64,000 bases of DNA from Deltaproteobacteria bacterium (GCA_020444165.1 JAHLLK010000017.1:1-64000), one strand, 5' to 3'; shown: positions 9,401 to 16,775, numbered from the stretch's first letter. Translations and numbers: made by a program. Notes: generated by a model not told the origin, from the sequence alone.

Positions 9401-10409
9401 GGTGGGCCAGCGGTCCGGCCAGGCTGAGCTCCAGGGCGCCGGGGGGGCCCAGGGTGGCGGCCAGGCCGCGGATGGCGCCGTCGGGCCGGGGCAGCTTCAG
9501 ACCCGGCGGCAGGGTCGCGCCCTGCAGGGAGAGCACCCCCTGGGGGCCCTGGGTCTCGAAACCCGGCTGCAGCGGCTGGTCGGCCTCCACCACCAGGCGG
9601 GTGAAGTCGGTGTGGCGCCCCAGGCGGACTCTCTTGACCCGGACCGTGGGTTGCGCCTCCGGGGGCGCCGCAGGTCCCGCCGGGGGGGCCGCGGAAGCCG
9701 CCGCCGGAGCAGCTTTCGAAGTGGTTTCCGAAGCCGTGCCAGGCGCTTGGGGCTGGGTAACCTTCACCCAGCCCGCCGCGGCGCGGCTCGGGGACGGGGG
9801 CGGCGGCGGCGGCGAGGGCATGGGCTCGGTCACCGCGGCGGCGGCCGGGGCCACCGGGGCCGGGGTGGCGGCGGGGGCCGGCGGCGGCGGCAGGGCAAAG
9901 GCTTGGGCGGACGGCGCCGCCGGGGTTCCGCTCGCCGCCGCACCGGCCGGCAGGGCGAAGCGCCCGTCCCCGGCCGGGGCCTCGTCCGCGGGAGGCACCG
10001 TGCCGCTGGCCTCGTCCTGGGGCACGGTCACTTCCAGGCTGGCCAGGCCGCCCAGTTCCACGGTCAAACGGTGGGTGGCCGCCTGATAGGTGGGCAGCAC
10101 CGTCATCCCGGGGGAGCGGGTGCGGATCACGAGTTGGAGATTGCCGCCATCCGGCCTGGCCTCCAGGCTGCGGATGATCCGCTCGCTGGCCTGGGGTTTG
10201 GGCAGCACGGTTTTGAGGCGGGCGCCCGCCAGGCTCACCAAGACGGTCTGGGGGTCGGCCAGCTTCACCTGATAAACCAGGGGCCCGTTGCCCTTCATAA
10301 TCAGGCGGGTGGCATCCTGGGTGGCCGCCAGGCGCACCTCCGTCAGATCCGCAGCCGCAGCCGGGCGGGGTCCCAGGGGACCTAGGCAGAGCAGGCAGAG
10401 GGCAGTCAA
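6471..10409 (-). CDS. Giant secreted AMIN-domain/TPR protein
   Basis: About 1312 residues. A signal peptide (CLLCLGPLGPRPAAAA) is followed by one AMIN domain (about residues 22-125), a Pro/Ala-rich spacer, a second AMIN-like domain (about 254-355), another Pro-rich spacer with three EERRQKE repeats near 580-600, and a long TPR array from about 668 to the end (YbgF/BamD-like repeats such as YDRAIQALDNRQYADAFTRFGEF). AMIN domains bind peptidoglycan in known proteins, so a periplasmic scaffold at the envelope or flagellar base is likely. The gene precedes the FlrC-like activator, and a sigma-54 promoter and FleQ box lie upstream. The TTG at 10409 has no ribosome-binding site; an in-frame ATT at 10433 has AAGAGG eight bases upstream and would give a better signal peptide. 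Function is not established. Confidence 0.85.
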   Translation of the reverse strand: MTALCLLCLGPLGPRPAAAADLTEVRLAATQDATRLIMKGNGPLVYQVKLADPQTVLVSLAGARLKTVLPKPQASERIIRSLEARPDGGNLQLVIRTRSPGMTVLPTYQAATHRLTVELGGLASLEVTVPQDEASGTVPPADEAPAGDGRFALPAGAAASGTPAAPSAQAFALPPPPAPAATPAPVAPAAAAVTEPMPSPPPPPPSPSRAAAGWVKVTQPQAPGTASETTSKAAPAAASAAPPAGPAAPPEAQPTVRVKRVRLGRHTDFTRLVVEADQPLQPGFETQGPQGVLSLQGATLPPGLKLPRPDGAIRGLAATLGPPGALELSLAGPLAHHRLFRLDEGRKVVLDLELAPPGSTPAAPAPPAAPEVKKSPPAPAAAKSPAVVVATPARPLPSPAEPPVAPAPPAGPGEPAARGAVASPPSPAEPPAEPLAAPARNAVTPPPDGAEAKIPPPPPAPPAPVAAAAPAPAEPPAAATPAPPREKTPSKALEDRARQLEGQLTLAARAEVIPTEPRMARGIIPPVTPPSPKAYPRHQIVPPPPEPGGPSPHPPAAAEGSPAEVIAQVKKAREERRQKEERRQKEERRQKEEAAARAAAATPAPAAPAVPVKGAVGPAPLEAETGAHPAIKAEAIIPGASPTPPAGVTIGPGTAGVGGAAAPAKQAATSRERADYDRAIQALDNRQYADAFTRFGEFVRNYPQSPLAEKAYFRLADAKFYASERDMAEGYDQVMENYQVAIDLYPKSDQVPWALLMMGKAAMLAEEPHKALGYFELVAQDYPKSEYVPLALVDRGQAYLAQTKFGLALDEFRRVSETYPDSRYRKDADWGMAQALFGLGHFRRASLILEDMSRRYPNLHINEPELLYYIGEAEFQLQDYEKARRYFLWALNVRPDIRDGDVILTRVGDTYKFEGDQKAAREIYRQVIATYPDSDGALVARIRLAESPESDENHRWDIFQVKADLDAYKTYKEIAEKYPARPVSQLAQVKLAVYHYKRKEYAKALQALEKLIQEHPNTPFKAEVDYTMNLSIMALLEKYKTENKPLEMMEAYLRNRTLLLRPNSNQVLELLAWAYENSGLYKRAMQLYEVLISRGLDDPRLSLNLAGCLMKMRDFPKVVETLEKVNLTRLDEQQKAIVHSRLGRALVEVGRDEEAARVLHQYLAQGEEPPHAEPDYRAMATALARLGRTDEALKALARAEELLKSGKEGSEAEVKPELFLVALQAGAVARQAGLTAESVAQYQKAGGLAASDNERAQVVYELAQTYQKAGDIEKMAEQLRALVKMKVAPWSQMADGILGDYKLAESLARVGK

Positions 10410-10485
10410 GAGGTATTTCAGGTATTGACTAATGTTAACAACCTCTTGTCAGATTGTGCCCCGTGGGCGGGACTTAGTGTGCTAG

Positions 10486-10501
10486 TGCAAGCTGGATGCC
10501 A
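10486..10501 (-). promoter_or_regulatory. Sigma-54 promoter of the AMIN/TPR-flrC operon
   Basis: The minus-strand sequence TGGCATCCAGCTTGCA is a full match to TGGCAY-N5-TTGCA, with GG (10500-10499) and GC (10488-10487) 10 bases apart. It lies 70-90 bases upstream of the coding start, inside the 10410-10789 gap, which otherwise shows only the FleQ-type box and no gene. Confidence 0.88.
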
Positions 10502-10758
10502 AAGAAGGCGATTGGTGGCGAGCGTCAAAATTTTTCTGATCGGAAGCCTCGGCTCCGGGAGTTTCCCCGGGACGGCCGCGGCGGCGTCCGGCCGGCAGGC
10601 CGATAAAGGCTGCCAATCCAAGCACCTGGTCCTCAGTCCGGTCCCAGGAGCATATCCCGGCCGGGCGGTCAGAAAAGATGATACGGCAGTTCGGGCAAAA
10701 TTTCCAATGGTTTGACTGGCGGGAAGGCCCCGGGGGAGCCTGGTGGCGGCGAGACTAT

Positions 10759-10772
10759 GTCAATATTTTGAC
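10759..10772. promoter_or_regulatory. FleQ/FlrA-type enhancer box upstream of the AMIN/TPR-flrC operon
   Basis: GTCAATATTTTGAC matches the FleQ consensus GTCAATAAATTGAC at 12 of 14 positions and has GTCAA/TTGAC arms. It is about 265 bases upstream of the -24 element at 10500 and just beyond the 3' end of the FleQ-like gene. It shares arms and arm spacing with the box at 4805, so the same activator family probably binds both. Confidence 0.65.
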
Positions 10773-10789
10773 GGATACTTCGCGGTCTC

Positions 10790-12214
10790 TCAGGCCTGGC
10801 CCTCGGGCGAGATGCCCTTCTTCTTGATCTTCTCCACCAAGGTGGTGCGGTTCAGCTTCAACAGGGCGGCGGCCCGGTTCTTCACCCAGTCGGTGCGTTC
10901 CAGGGCCTGGCGGATGAGGCTGGTCTCAAAGGCGTCCACCGCCTGGTTGAAATCCACTCCCTCGGGCGGCATGGGCAAGCCCTCCAGACTGGAGGGGATC
11001 TCCGGCCGGGGCCGGGCGTAGTTGGGCAGCCCGGCCAGACGGGCCGGCAGGTCCTCGGGCAGGATCGTGGGACCCTCGGCCAGGATCAACAGCCGCTCCA
11101 GGAGGTTTTCCAGCTCCCGCACGTTGCCCGGCCAGTCGTAGCGCAGCATGCGCTCCATGACCTCGGGGTGGAGCTCCTTCCACTCCAGGCCCTTCTGCTG
11201 GGAGAAGCGCTCCACGAAATAGTTGGCCAAGAGGGGGATGTCGCTGCGGCGCTCCCGGAGGGGGGGCACCCGGATCGGCACCACGTTCAGGCGGTAAAAC
11301 AGGTCCTCCCGGAAGCTGCCGTTCTTCACCTTGGCGGCCAGGTCCTGGTGGGTGGCGGCCAGGACGCGCAGATCGGCGGTGATGGTCTTGGCCCCGCCCA
11401 CCCGCTCGAATTGGTGCTCCTGCAAAACCCTGAGGAGCTTGACCTGCAGCCGGGGCGACATGTCGCCGATCTCGTCCAGGAAGATGGTGCCGCCGCTGGC
11501 CAGCTCGAAACGGCCCTGGCGCATCTTCACCGCCCCGGTGAAGGCGCCCTTTTCGTGGCCGAACAGCTCGCTTTCCAGGAGGTCTTCGGGGATGGCCCCG
11601 CAGTTCACGGGCACCAGGGGATTTTCCGTGCGCGAGGAATGGTGATGGATGGCCCGGGCCACCAGCTCCTTGCCGGTGCCGCTTTCGCCCAGGATCAGCA
11701 CCGTGGCGTCGGTGGAGGCCACCTTGTGGATCAGGCGAAACACCTCCTGCATGGGCGGGCTCTCGCCCACCAGGTTCTTCACGTCGTACTTGCGGGCCAG
11801 TTCCTGGCGGCGCTGGGCCCGTTCCCGCCTGAGGCGGCGGAAAGCCATGGCGTCCTCCACCGCGGCCCGGATGTCGCTCTGCTGGTCCGGCTCGGGCACG
11901 TAGTTGAAGGCGCCCAGGCGCATGGCCTTGACCGCGCCCTCCACCGAGGCCCGGGGCGAGAACACCGTGACCACCAGGTCCGGGAAAAGGTCCACCAGGC
12001 GCACCAGCACCTCGTCACCCCGTCCCCGGTCCAGGTCCTCGGCCACCAGCACCAAGTCGAAAAAGGAATTATCCACCGCCGATAGCGCCTCGCGGGCGGA
12101 ATCCACCGCCGTGACTAAAATGCCTCCCACGGCCAGGAGTTCCTGCCACTTCACGCTTTTCTTGGGGCGGTCGTCGACCACCAGGATGGAAAATGCTTCG
12201 GACGTCGCGGTCAT
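10790..12214 (-). CDS. fleQ: FleQ/FlrA-like flagellar master activator (sigma-54 dependent)
   Basis: 474 residues: a degenerate receiver-like domain (1-125), AAA+ domain (about 155-385, GESGTGKE Walker A, intact GAFTGA), and a C-terminal HTH ending NRTTLVEKIKKKGIS, very close to the FleQ/FlrA C-terminus. The receiver has Ala58 where the phospho-Asp should be and Glu108 instead of the conserved Lys, as expected for FleQ-type proteins that are not controlled by phosphorylation. FleQ proteins start the flagellar cascade and in Pseudomonas bind c-di-GMP in the AAA+ domain. FleQ-type boxes lie beside it and upstream of flgB. Assignment to FleQ rather than another NtrC-family member rests on the HTH and context. 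Confidence 0.82.
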   Translation of the reverse strand: MTATSEAFSILVVDDRPKKSVKWQELLAVGGILVTAVDSAREALSAVDNSFFDLVLVAEDLDRGRGDEVLVRLVDLFPDLVVTVFSPRASVEGAVKAMRLGAFNYVPEPDQQSDIRAAVEDAMAFRRLRRERAQRRQELARKYDVKNLVGESPPMQEVFRLIHKVASTDATVLILGESGTGKELVARAIHHHSSRTENPLVPVNCGAIPEDLLESELFGHEKGAFTGAVKMRQGRFELASGGTIFLDEIGDMSPRLQVKLLRVLQEHQFERVGGAKTITADLRVLAATHQDLAAKVKNGSFREDLFYRLNVVPIRVPPLRERRSDIPLLANYFVERFSQQKGLEWKELHPEVMERMLRYDWPGNVRELENLLERLLILAEGPTILPEDLPARLAGLPNYARPRPEIPSSLEGLPMPPEGVDFNQAVDAFETSLIRQALERTDWVKNRAAALLKLNRTTLVEKIKKKGISPEGQA

Positions 12215-12399
12215 GTGGCTGCCAATGCTGTCGCTGTTACGCGTCCAGGGAAAACTCCCCCCCCGGCTGGGTCTGGGAGCGCCTCGCCGCCCGCTGGGCA
12301 GGCTGGTCCCCAGACGCCGGCCCCGCCATCTTGCCTGGGCATCGGATCGCGGTTCCCGATGACGGGCAAGTCCGTTCCGCCGGCAGGGCAGTTGCCAGC

Positions 12400-12413
12400 G
12401 TCAATAAATTAGC
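12400..12413. promoter_or_regulatory. Possible degenerate FleQ-type box upstream of fleQ
   Basis: GTCAATAAATTAGC agrees with the FleQ consensus at 12 of 14 positions, including the exact GTCAATAAATT core. It is enclosed by CAGCG/CGCTG arms and lies about 186 bases upstream of the fleQ start, so autoregulation is possible. The second half-site is broken, hence low confidence. The rest of the 12215-12710 stretch shows no gene. Confidence 0.35.
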
Positions 12414-12710
12414 GCTGTTTAGGTTTGGCGGTGAGCAACCCCCAAAAACCGGCTCCCCGGGGCAGCGATCCCGCCGTAGCGTCATAAAACCGACACCTCT
12501 TATTTAGGCCATGGCGGCCGGCATTGCAAGCGGCTTTTGCAACAATTGCGGCAATTTTCCCTGATAAAAGCAGGGTTGGGGCCTGGAAAGCCAGTTAAGT
12601 AGTTCCCATTATTAACTAGTACCCGTCAGCCGCCCGCCGCTTTTTTAACGCCGCCCTTTACCGCCGCCCGGAGGGTAGCATATGCTTTAGGGTATGAGCA
12701 CCAAGCAAGC

Positions 12711-12790
12711 GTCCGCCGGAGGAGCCCCTGCTCCCCCCGGCGGACCACCACCCGGACCCGGGCGGCAGCCCCGGGTGGAGGAGCCCCTGC
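12711..12790 (+). promoter_or_regulatory. Structured leader upstream of amrS
   Basis: Hairpin 1 has GTCCGCCGG (12711-12719) pairing with CCGGCGGAC (12737-12745) and an inner GGAGC/GCTCC stem. Hairpin 2 pairs CCACCCGG (12748-12755) with CCGGGTGG (12771-12778). The 14-base sequence GGAGGAGCCCCTGC occurs at 12718 in hairpin 1 and again at 12777, 59 bases later, so the second copy could compete for the GCTCC strand. The amrS ribosome-binding site (AGGGAGA) and ATG follow within 40 bases. Confidence 0.4.
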
Positions 12791-12814
12791 CCTATTCCAG
12801 AGGGAGATTAGCCC

Positions 12815-13852
12815 ATGCACGAAGCCAGACTTTACGAGCGCCGGGATGACAAAAAGGTGAAATGCCACCTGTGCGCTCACGGGTGCCTCATAAAACCGGG
12901 AGGCCGGGGCATCTGCCAGGTGCGGGAGAACCAGGATGGCACGCTCTACACCCTGGTCTGGGGCAAACCCATCGCCGCCAACCTCGACCCCATCGAAAAA
13001 AAGCCCCTTTATCACTTCCTTCCCGGCTCCACCAGCCTCTCCATCGCCACCGTGGGTTGCAACTTCCAGTGCGGGTTCTGCCAGAACTGGGACATCAGCC
13101 AGCAGCAACGCGAAAGCGGCGGGCGCGTCCCCGGCGGCGGGCCGGGCGGCACCCTGGTGGAACCGGCGGCCATCCTGGCCCAGGCCCTGTCCAGCGGGGC
13201 GGCCTCCATCAGTTACACCTACACCGAGCCCACCATCTATTTTGAATACGCCTATGACTGCATGCAGCTGGCCGTGGACAACGGGCTCAAGAACGTGTTC
13301 GTGACCAATGGCTATGAGTCGCCGGAGTGCGTGGAGGCCTGCCAGGGGCTCTTGCACGCGGCCAATGTGGACCTGAAGGCCATGAACGACGACTTCTACC
13401 GCTCCGAATGCAAGGCCCACCTGGCCCCGGTGCTGGCCACCTTGAAAAACATGCGCCGGGCCGGCGTCTGGCTGGAGGTGACCACCCTGTTGATCCCCGG
13501 CAAGAACGACGATCCGGGGGAGGTCACCGAGTTGGCCGCCTTTTTGGCCGGGGAACTGGGGCCGGAAGTGCCCTGGCACATCAGCGCCTACACCCCCCGC
13601 TACAAGTACCTGAACGGCGGCCCGGGGCGCACCCCCGTGAGCGCCATCGAAAAGGCCCTGGACATCGGGCGCCAAGCCGGGCTCAAGTTCGTGTACGGCG
13701 GCAACGTCATGGGCCATGCCTCCGAAGGCACCGCCTGCCCCTCCTGCGGGGAGCCGGTGATCCGGCGGGTGGGCTACACCACCGACAACCGGCTCAAGAG
13801 CGGCGGCGCCTGCCCCCACTGCGGCCACCGCCTGGCCGGCGTGTGGGCCTAG
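12815..13852 (+). CDS. amrS: AmmeMemoRadiSam system radical SAM enzyme (AmrS)
   Basis: 345 residues. The N-terminal Cys-rich segment (CHLCAHGCLIKPGGRGICQVREN) is followed by the radical SAM cluster motif CNFQCGFC near residue 85-92, then a typical AdoMet barrel (SYTYTEPTIYFEYAYD; FVTNGYESPE), and a C-terminal zinc ribbon (CPSCGEPV...CPHCGHR). This layout is that of AmrS, the radical SAM partner of the AMMECR1 and MEMO proteins. Those partners are not in this window. The substrate is unknown for the family. Start: ATG with AGGGAGA nine bases upstream. Confidence 0.93.
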   Translation: MHEARLYERRDDKKVKCHLCAHGCLIKPGGRGICQVRENQDGTLYTLVWGKPIAANLDPIEKKPLYHFLPGSTSLSIATVGCNFQCGFCQNWDISQQQRESGGRVPGGGPGGTLVEPAAILAQALSSGAASISYTYTEPTIYFEYAYDCMQLAVDNGLKNVFVTNGYESPECVEACQGLLHAANVDLKAMNDDFYRSECKAHLAPVLATLKNMRRAGVWLEVTTLLIPGKNDDPGEVTELAAFLAGELGPEVPWHISAYTPRYKYLNGGPGRTPVSAIEKALDIGRQAGLKFVYGGNVMGHASEGTACPSCGEPVIRRVGYTTDNRLKSGGACPHCGHRLAGVWA

Positions 13853-13872
13853 GAGTCTCTCGGAGATAAGAA

Positions 13873-13941
13873 ATGTGGGGGGAACCCCCTTTTTTTGGAA
13901 AAAAAGGGGTTCCCCCCACACCCCCTTCCCCCAAAAAACTT
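13873..13941 (+). repeat. G-rich hairpin repeat, copy 1, probable terminator of amrS
   Basis: A GTGGGGGGAACCCC-type arm runs into a T7/A7 stem and back through GGGGTTCCCCCCAC, followed by a tail CCCCCTTCCCCCAAAAAACTT. The second copy is at 48868-48938 on the minus strand; each copy sits just downstream of a gene in sense orientation. The stem with T-run suggests Rho-independent termination. The rest of the 13853-14036 gap shows nothing else. Confidence 0.75.
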
Positions 13942-14036
13942 TATATTTTTCAGTGGACTAGATCATTGCACTCAACGTTGCCCACAGAGGGGCGCGGTTT
14001 GACCCGCCCGGCCCCCAGGAAATATCCGGGCTAGCC

Positions 14037-14771
14037 ATGCCGGACGCACCCCACCCCGGCGCCGGGCACCGGGCCCGGCTGCGGGACAAGTTTCTGGCCC
14101 ACGGGCTGGAAAAATTCACCGATGCCGAAATCCTGGAGCTGCTCCTGACCCTGGCCACCCCCCGCCAGGATTGCAAGGAGCGGGCCCGGCAGCTTTTGGC
14201 CAAATTCGGCGGCCTGGCCGCGGTGTTGGAAGCGCCGGCCCCGGAGTTGGCCCGGGAGCCGGGGCTCGGCCCCAAGAACGTCCTGGGCCTCAAGCTGGTG
14301 CCGGCCGTGGCCCGGCGCTATCTGGAGGACCGCTTGGCCGCCGGGCCGGGGCCCCTGGAGCCGGCCAGCCTCCTGGAATGGTTGACCATGAGCATGCAGG
14401 CGCTCTCCCGGGAGGTCTGCCGGGTGATCCTCCTGGACGCGGCCGGGGGGGTCTTGGCCTGGGAGGAGATCTTCGCCGGCACCTACAACGAAGCCGCGGT
14501 CTACCCTCGGGAGGTGGTGGCCCTGGCCCTTTCCCGGGGAGCGGCCGGGCTCATTTTCGTGCATAATCACCCCAGCGGCGACCCCACCCCCAGCCCCGAC
14601 GACCGGCGCCTGACCCGGCGGCTGTTTCACGCCTGCCGGGGGGTGGGTCTGGATATGGCCGATCACTACATCATCGCCCGCGGGGGAGCCTACAGCTTCG
14701 CCCAGGCGGGAGAGCTGGCCGGGTGGCGGCAGGAGACGGCCGCCCTGGGCTTGGAGGACGGCGCGGCATGA
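14037..14771 (+). CDS. radC: RadC-family JAB/MPN domain protein
   Basis: 244 residues. An N-terminal HhH-like helical domain (RARLRDKFLAHGLEKFTDAEILELLL) is followed by the JAB1/MPN metalloprotease-like domain with the RadC signature HNHPSGDPTPSPDD near residue 180, providing the zinc-binding His/His/Asp set. RadC was once linked to DNA repair; its true role is unclear. It overlaps pyrF by four bases (ATGA), so the two are co-translated. Confidence 0.95.
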   Translation: MPDAPHPGAGHRARLRDKFLAHGLEKFTDAEILELLLTLATPRQDCKERARQLLAKFGGLAAVLEAPAPELAREPGLGPKNVLGLKLVPAVARRYLEDRLAAGPGPLEPASLLEWLTMSMQALSREVCRVILLDAAGGVLAWEEIFAGTYNEAAVYPREVVALALSRGAAGLIFVHNHPSGDPTPSPDDRRLTRRLFHACRGVGLDMADHYIIARGGAYSFAQAGELAGWRQETAALGLEDGAA

Positions 14772-15484
14772 CCGCCAAGGACAGACTCATCGTGGCCCTG
14801 GACGTGAACAACGCCGAGGAGGCCGAATCGCTGGTGCGGCTGTTGGCCCCCGAGGTGGGGGTGTTCAAGGTGGGGCTGGAGCTTTTCATGGCCGAGGGCC
14901 CCCCGGTGGTGCGGCTCTTGAAGAAGGCCGGGGCCCGCCACATCTTCCTGGACCTGAAGCTGCACGACATCCCGGCCACCATGCGGGCGGCGGCCCGCTC
15001 GGCCGTGAGCCTGGGGGTGGATTTCCTCACCTGCCACTGCGAGCAGACGGCCATCTTCCAGGACCTGGACCTGGGCGTCACCCGGCTGTTGGGGGTGACC
15101 GTGCTCACCAGCCTGGGCCCCGAGGACTTGGCCCGCCTGGGCTACCCCCCGGAGCTGACCAACCCGGCCGAGCTGGTGCTCCGCCGCGCCGCCCTGGCCC
15201 TGGAAGCCGGTTGCCACGGCGTGGTCTGCTCCGGCCACGAGGCCCAGGCGGTGCGCGGGCTGTTGGGCCCCCAGGCCCTGGTGGTCTGCCCCGGCATCCG
15301 GCCCGCGGCCCTGGGGGTGGGCGACGACGATCAGAAGCGGGTGGTCACCCCGGACATGGCCATCAAAGCCGGGGCCAGCCACATCGTGGTGGGGCGGCCC
15401 ATCCGGGGGGCGGCCGATCCGGTGAAGGCGGCCCGCGAGGTGGTCCGCGCCCTGGCCTCCGCCTCGCCGGCCCGGCTTGACTGA
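14768..15484 (+). CDS. pyrF: Orotidine 5'-phosphate decarboxylase
   Basis: 238 residues with a full-length TIM barrel. It catalyses OMP to UMP, the last step of de novo pyrimidine synthesis. The catalytic motif DLKLHDIP (near residues 60-67) carries the Asp-Lys-Asp charged array, and VVGRPI near the C-terminus forms the phosphate site. The start is the ATG overlapping the radC stop; an upstream in-frame GTG or similar start would lie inside radC and is not needed by the family length. Confidence 0.96.
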   Translation: MTAKDRLIVALDVNNAEEAESLVRLLAPEVGVFKVGLELFMAEGPPVVRLLKKAGARHIFLDLKLHDIPATMRAAARSAVSLGVDFLTCHCEQTAIFQDLDLGVTRLLGVTVLTSLGPEDLARLGYPPELTNPAELVLRRAALALEAGCHGVVCSGHEAQAVRGLLGPQALVVCPGIRPAALGVGDDDQKRVVTPDMAIKAGASHIVVGRPIRGAADPVKAAREVVRALASASPARLD

Positions 15485-15659
15485 CCCGGGGCCGGTTGGT
15501 AAAGTTTAGCCATCACGAGAATTTTCCCCGCGGTTGGCCCCGGGGCCGGTAGTTGGCCCAACCCAGGCTCCGCCCGGGGGAGCGCCCCGTAGCCGGCCGC
15601 GCGGCCGCCCCGGCCGTGGTTAAAACCAGGGCGTCCCATCACGACCTGGAAGGTGGTAT

Positions 15660-16037
15660 ATGGCCGAGGTCATTGACATCAGCCAACGACAGGCCAAGGA
15701 GAACAAGAAACGCGATGCCCGCGCCCGGCGCAAGGCCCAGGCCGTGGCTGCGGCGCTCTCCTGCGGGATGTGCCCCCGGCGCTGCGCCTACTGCGGCCTG
15801 CCGGTGGAGAGCTATACGCCGCCGCCGGCCGAAGCGCCCTACCCCTTCTGCGACCCCTGCCTGGAAGAGTACCGGGCCTTTGCCCGGCAAGAGGCCGGGG
15901 GCGGTGGGCCGGAGGCTTTCTGGCACACCGAGGAGTGGGCGCGCATGTGGCACAACTGGCTGGCTTACATGAAGGCCAGCGAGTCTTTCCGGCGCTCCGC
16001 GGCCTTTCAGCGGCTGATGGAAGAATTCAGCGATTAG
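15660..16037 (+). CDS. Small Cys-rich protein of unknown function
   Basis: 125 residues, not recognised. The N-terminus is basic and helical (QRQAKENKKRDARARRKAQAV). A likely zinc-binding knuckle follows: CGMCPRRCAYCG around residues 35-46 with FCDPC near residue 61-65. The C-terminal half is aromatic and helical (EEWARMWHNWLAYMKASESFRRS). No signal peptide or membrane helix is seen. It is separated from pyrF by 175 bases and precedes tatA by about 90. A zinc-stabilised adaptor is a guess only. Confidence 0.7.
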   Translation: MAEVIDISQRQAKENKKRDARARRKAQAVAAALSCGMCPRRCAYCGLPVESYTPPPAEAPYPFCDPCLEEYRAFARQEAGGGGPEAFWHTEEWARMWHNWLAYMKASESFRRSAAFQRLMEEFSD

Positions 16038-16125
16038 CCGGTGGCCGGCCGCCCGTGCCGGCTATCTTCTAAATTGCCCTAGCGGACCTGCCATCCCGGT
16101 GCCGGGACGGCAGGGGAGGTGACAA

Positions 16126-16335
16126 ATGTTCGGCCCTATCGGCATCCCGGAACTTCTCATCATCCTGGTCATCGTCTTGATCATCTTTGGCGCCGGCAAG
16201 CTGCCCCAAATCGGCGGCAACCTCGGCAAGGCCATCAAGAACTTCAAGTCCGGCGTGAAGGAAGACCAGGTGGAGTCCTCGGCCAACCAGGAGCAGATCG
16301 AAGAGGAGACCGCCAAAGACCGGACCAAGGCCTAA
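16126..16335 (+). CDS. tatA: Twin-arginine translocase subunit TatA/TatE
   Basis: 69 residues. A short N-terminal transmembrane helix ([28 protein letters not shown]) with the FGxxKLP hinge is followed by the amphipathic helix [12 protein letters not shown] and an acidic tail. This is the pore-forming component of the Tat pathway, which exports folded proteins; both multicopper oxidases in this window have Tat signals. The ribosome-binding site GGGGAGG is about 7 bases upstream. No tatB or tatC is nearby. Confidence 0.95.
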   Translation: MFGPIGIPELLIILVIVLIIFGAGKLPQIGGNLGKAIKNFKSGVKEDQVESSANQEQIEEETAKDRTKA

Positions 16336-16362
16336 ACCGGGTATTTCATGAGGGCCTGGTGA

Positions 16363-16564
16363 CTAGCACGGTGTTGAAAAAGACCATCCATGGCCTTTTT
16401 CAACCCATCTTGGCAAAAGTGTCGTTTTGCCAAGATGGACAAATTGCTTGCCTTTACAAGGCCGCGCCATTTGGCGCGCCCTCCCCGGGGTCCCCAAACA
16501 AGCCGTAGCTTGTTTGGGGTGGTCCCTGGCGCGCCCCGCAGGCTGTTTTTCAACAGCCTGCTAG
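16363..16564. mobile_element. 202-bp MITE-like palindromic element with four internal hairpins
   Basis: The ends are inverted repeats matching at 17 of 20 bases (left CTAGCACGGTGTTGAAAAA, right CTAGCAGGCTGTTGAAAAA when reversed), with CTAG at both borders, either part of the repeat or a 4-base target duplication. Inside are four hairpins: 16373-16404, 16405-16438 (14-bp perfect stem, CCATCTTGGCAAAA), 16492-16519 (12-bp perfect stem, CCCCAAACAAGC) flanked by GGCGCGCC copies at 16473 and 16528, and 16540-16559. There is no transposase. A non-autonomous element or dispersed intergenic repeat is the best reading. Confidence 0.75.
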
Positions 16565-16775
16565 TTCGGCGACGATCCGATTTGGTTTATCTCTTTAGCT
16601 GATGATTTCCGGTTTTGCCGGTCATGTTCTGTCCCCTGGACCGGCACAGCCAGATGGCGACGGGCAAGCGACAACCGAAGGCGTAGCCCAAGCTGCGGCG
16701 CGGTTGGAGCGCAGGCCGCAACGACGCCGGCGGTTATCTGGCGCTGCCGGACCCCCTTGCCGGCGCCGGCACCCC

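Noticed and set aside
7365..10385. Very long open frame on the plus strand opposite the AMIN/TPR gene
   Set aside because: It is a high-GC shadow: composition is dominated by Gly, Arg, His and Leu, with no domain, and the minus-strand frame encodes recognisable AMIN and TPR sequence.
12626..13921. Minus-strand open frame over amrS
   Set aside because: The plus-strand frame has the radical SAM and zinc-ribbon motifs; the opposite frame is an antisense shadow.
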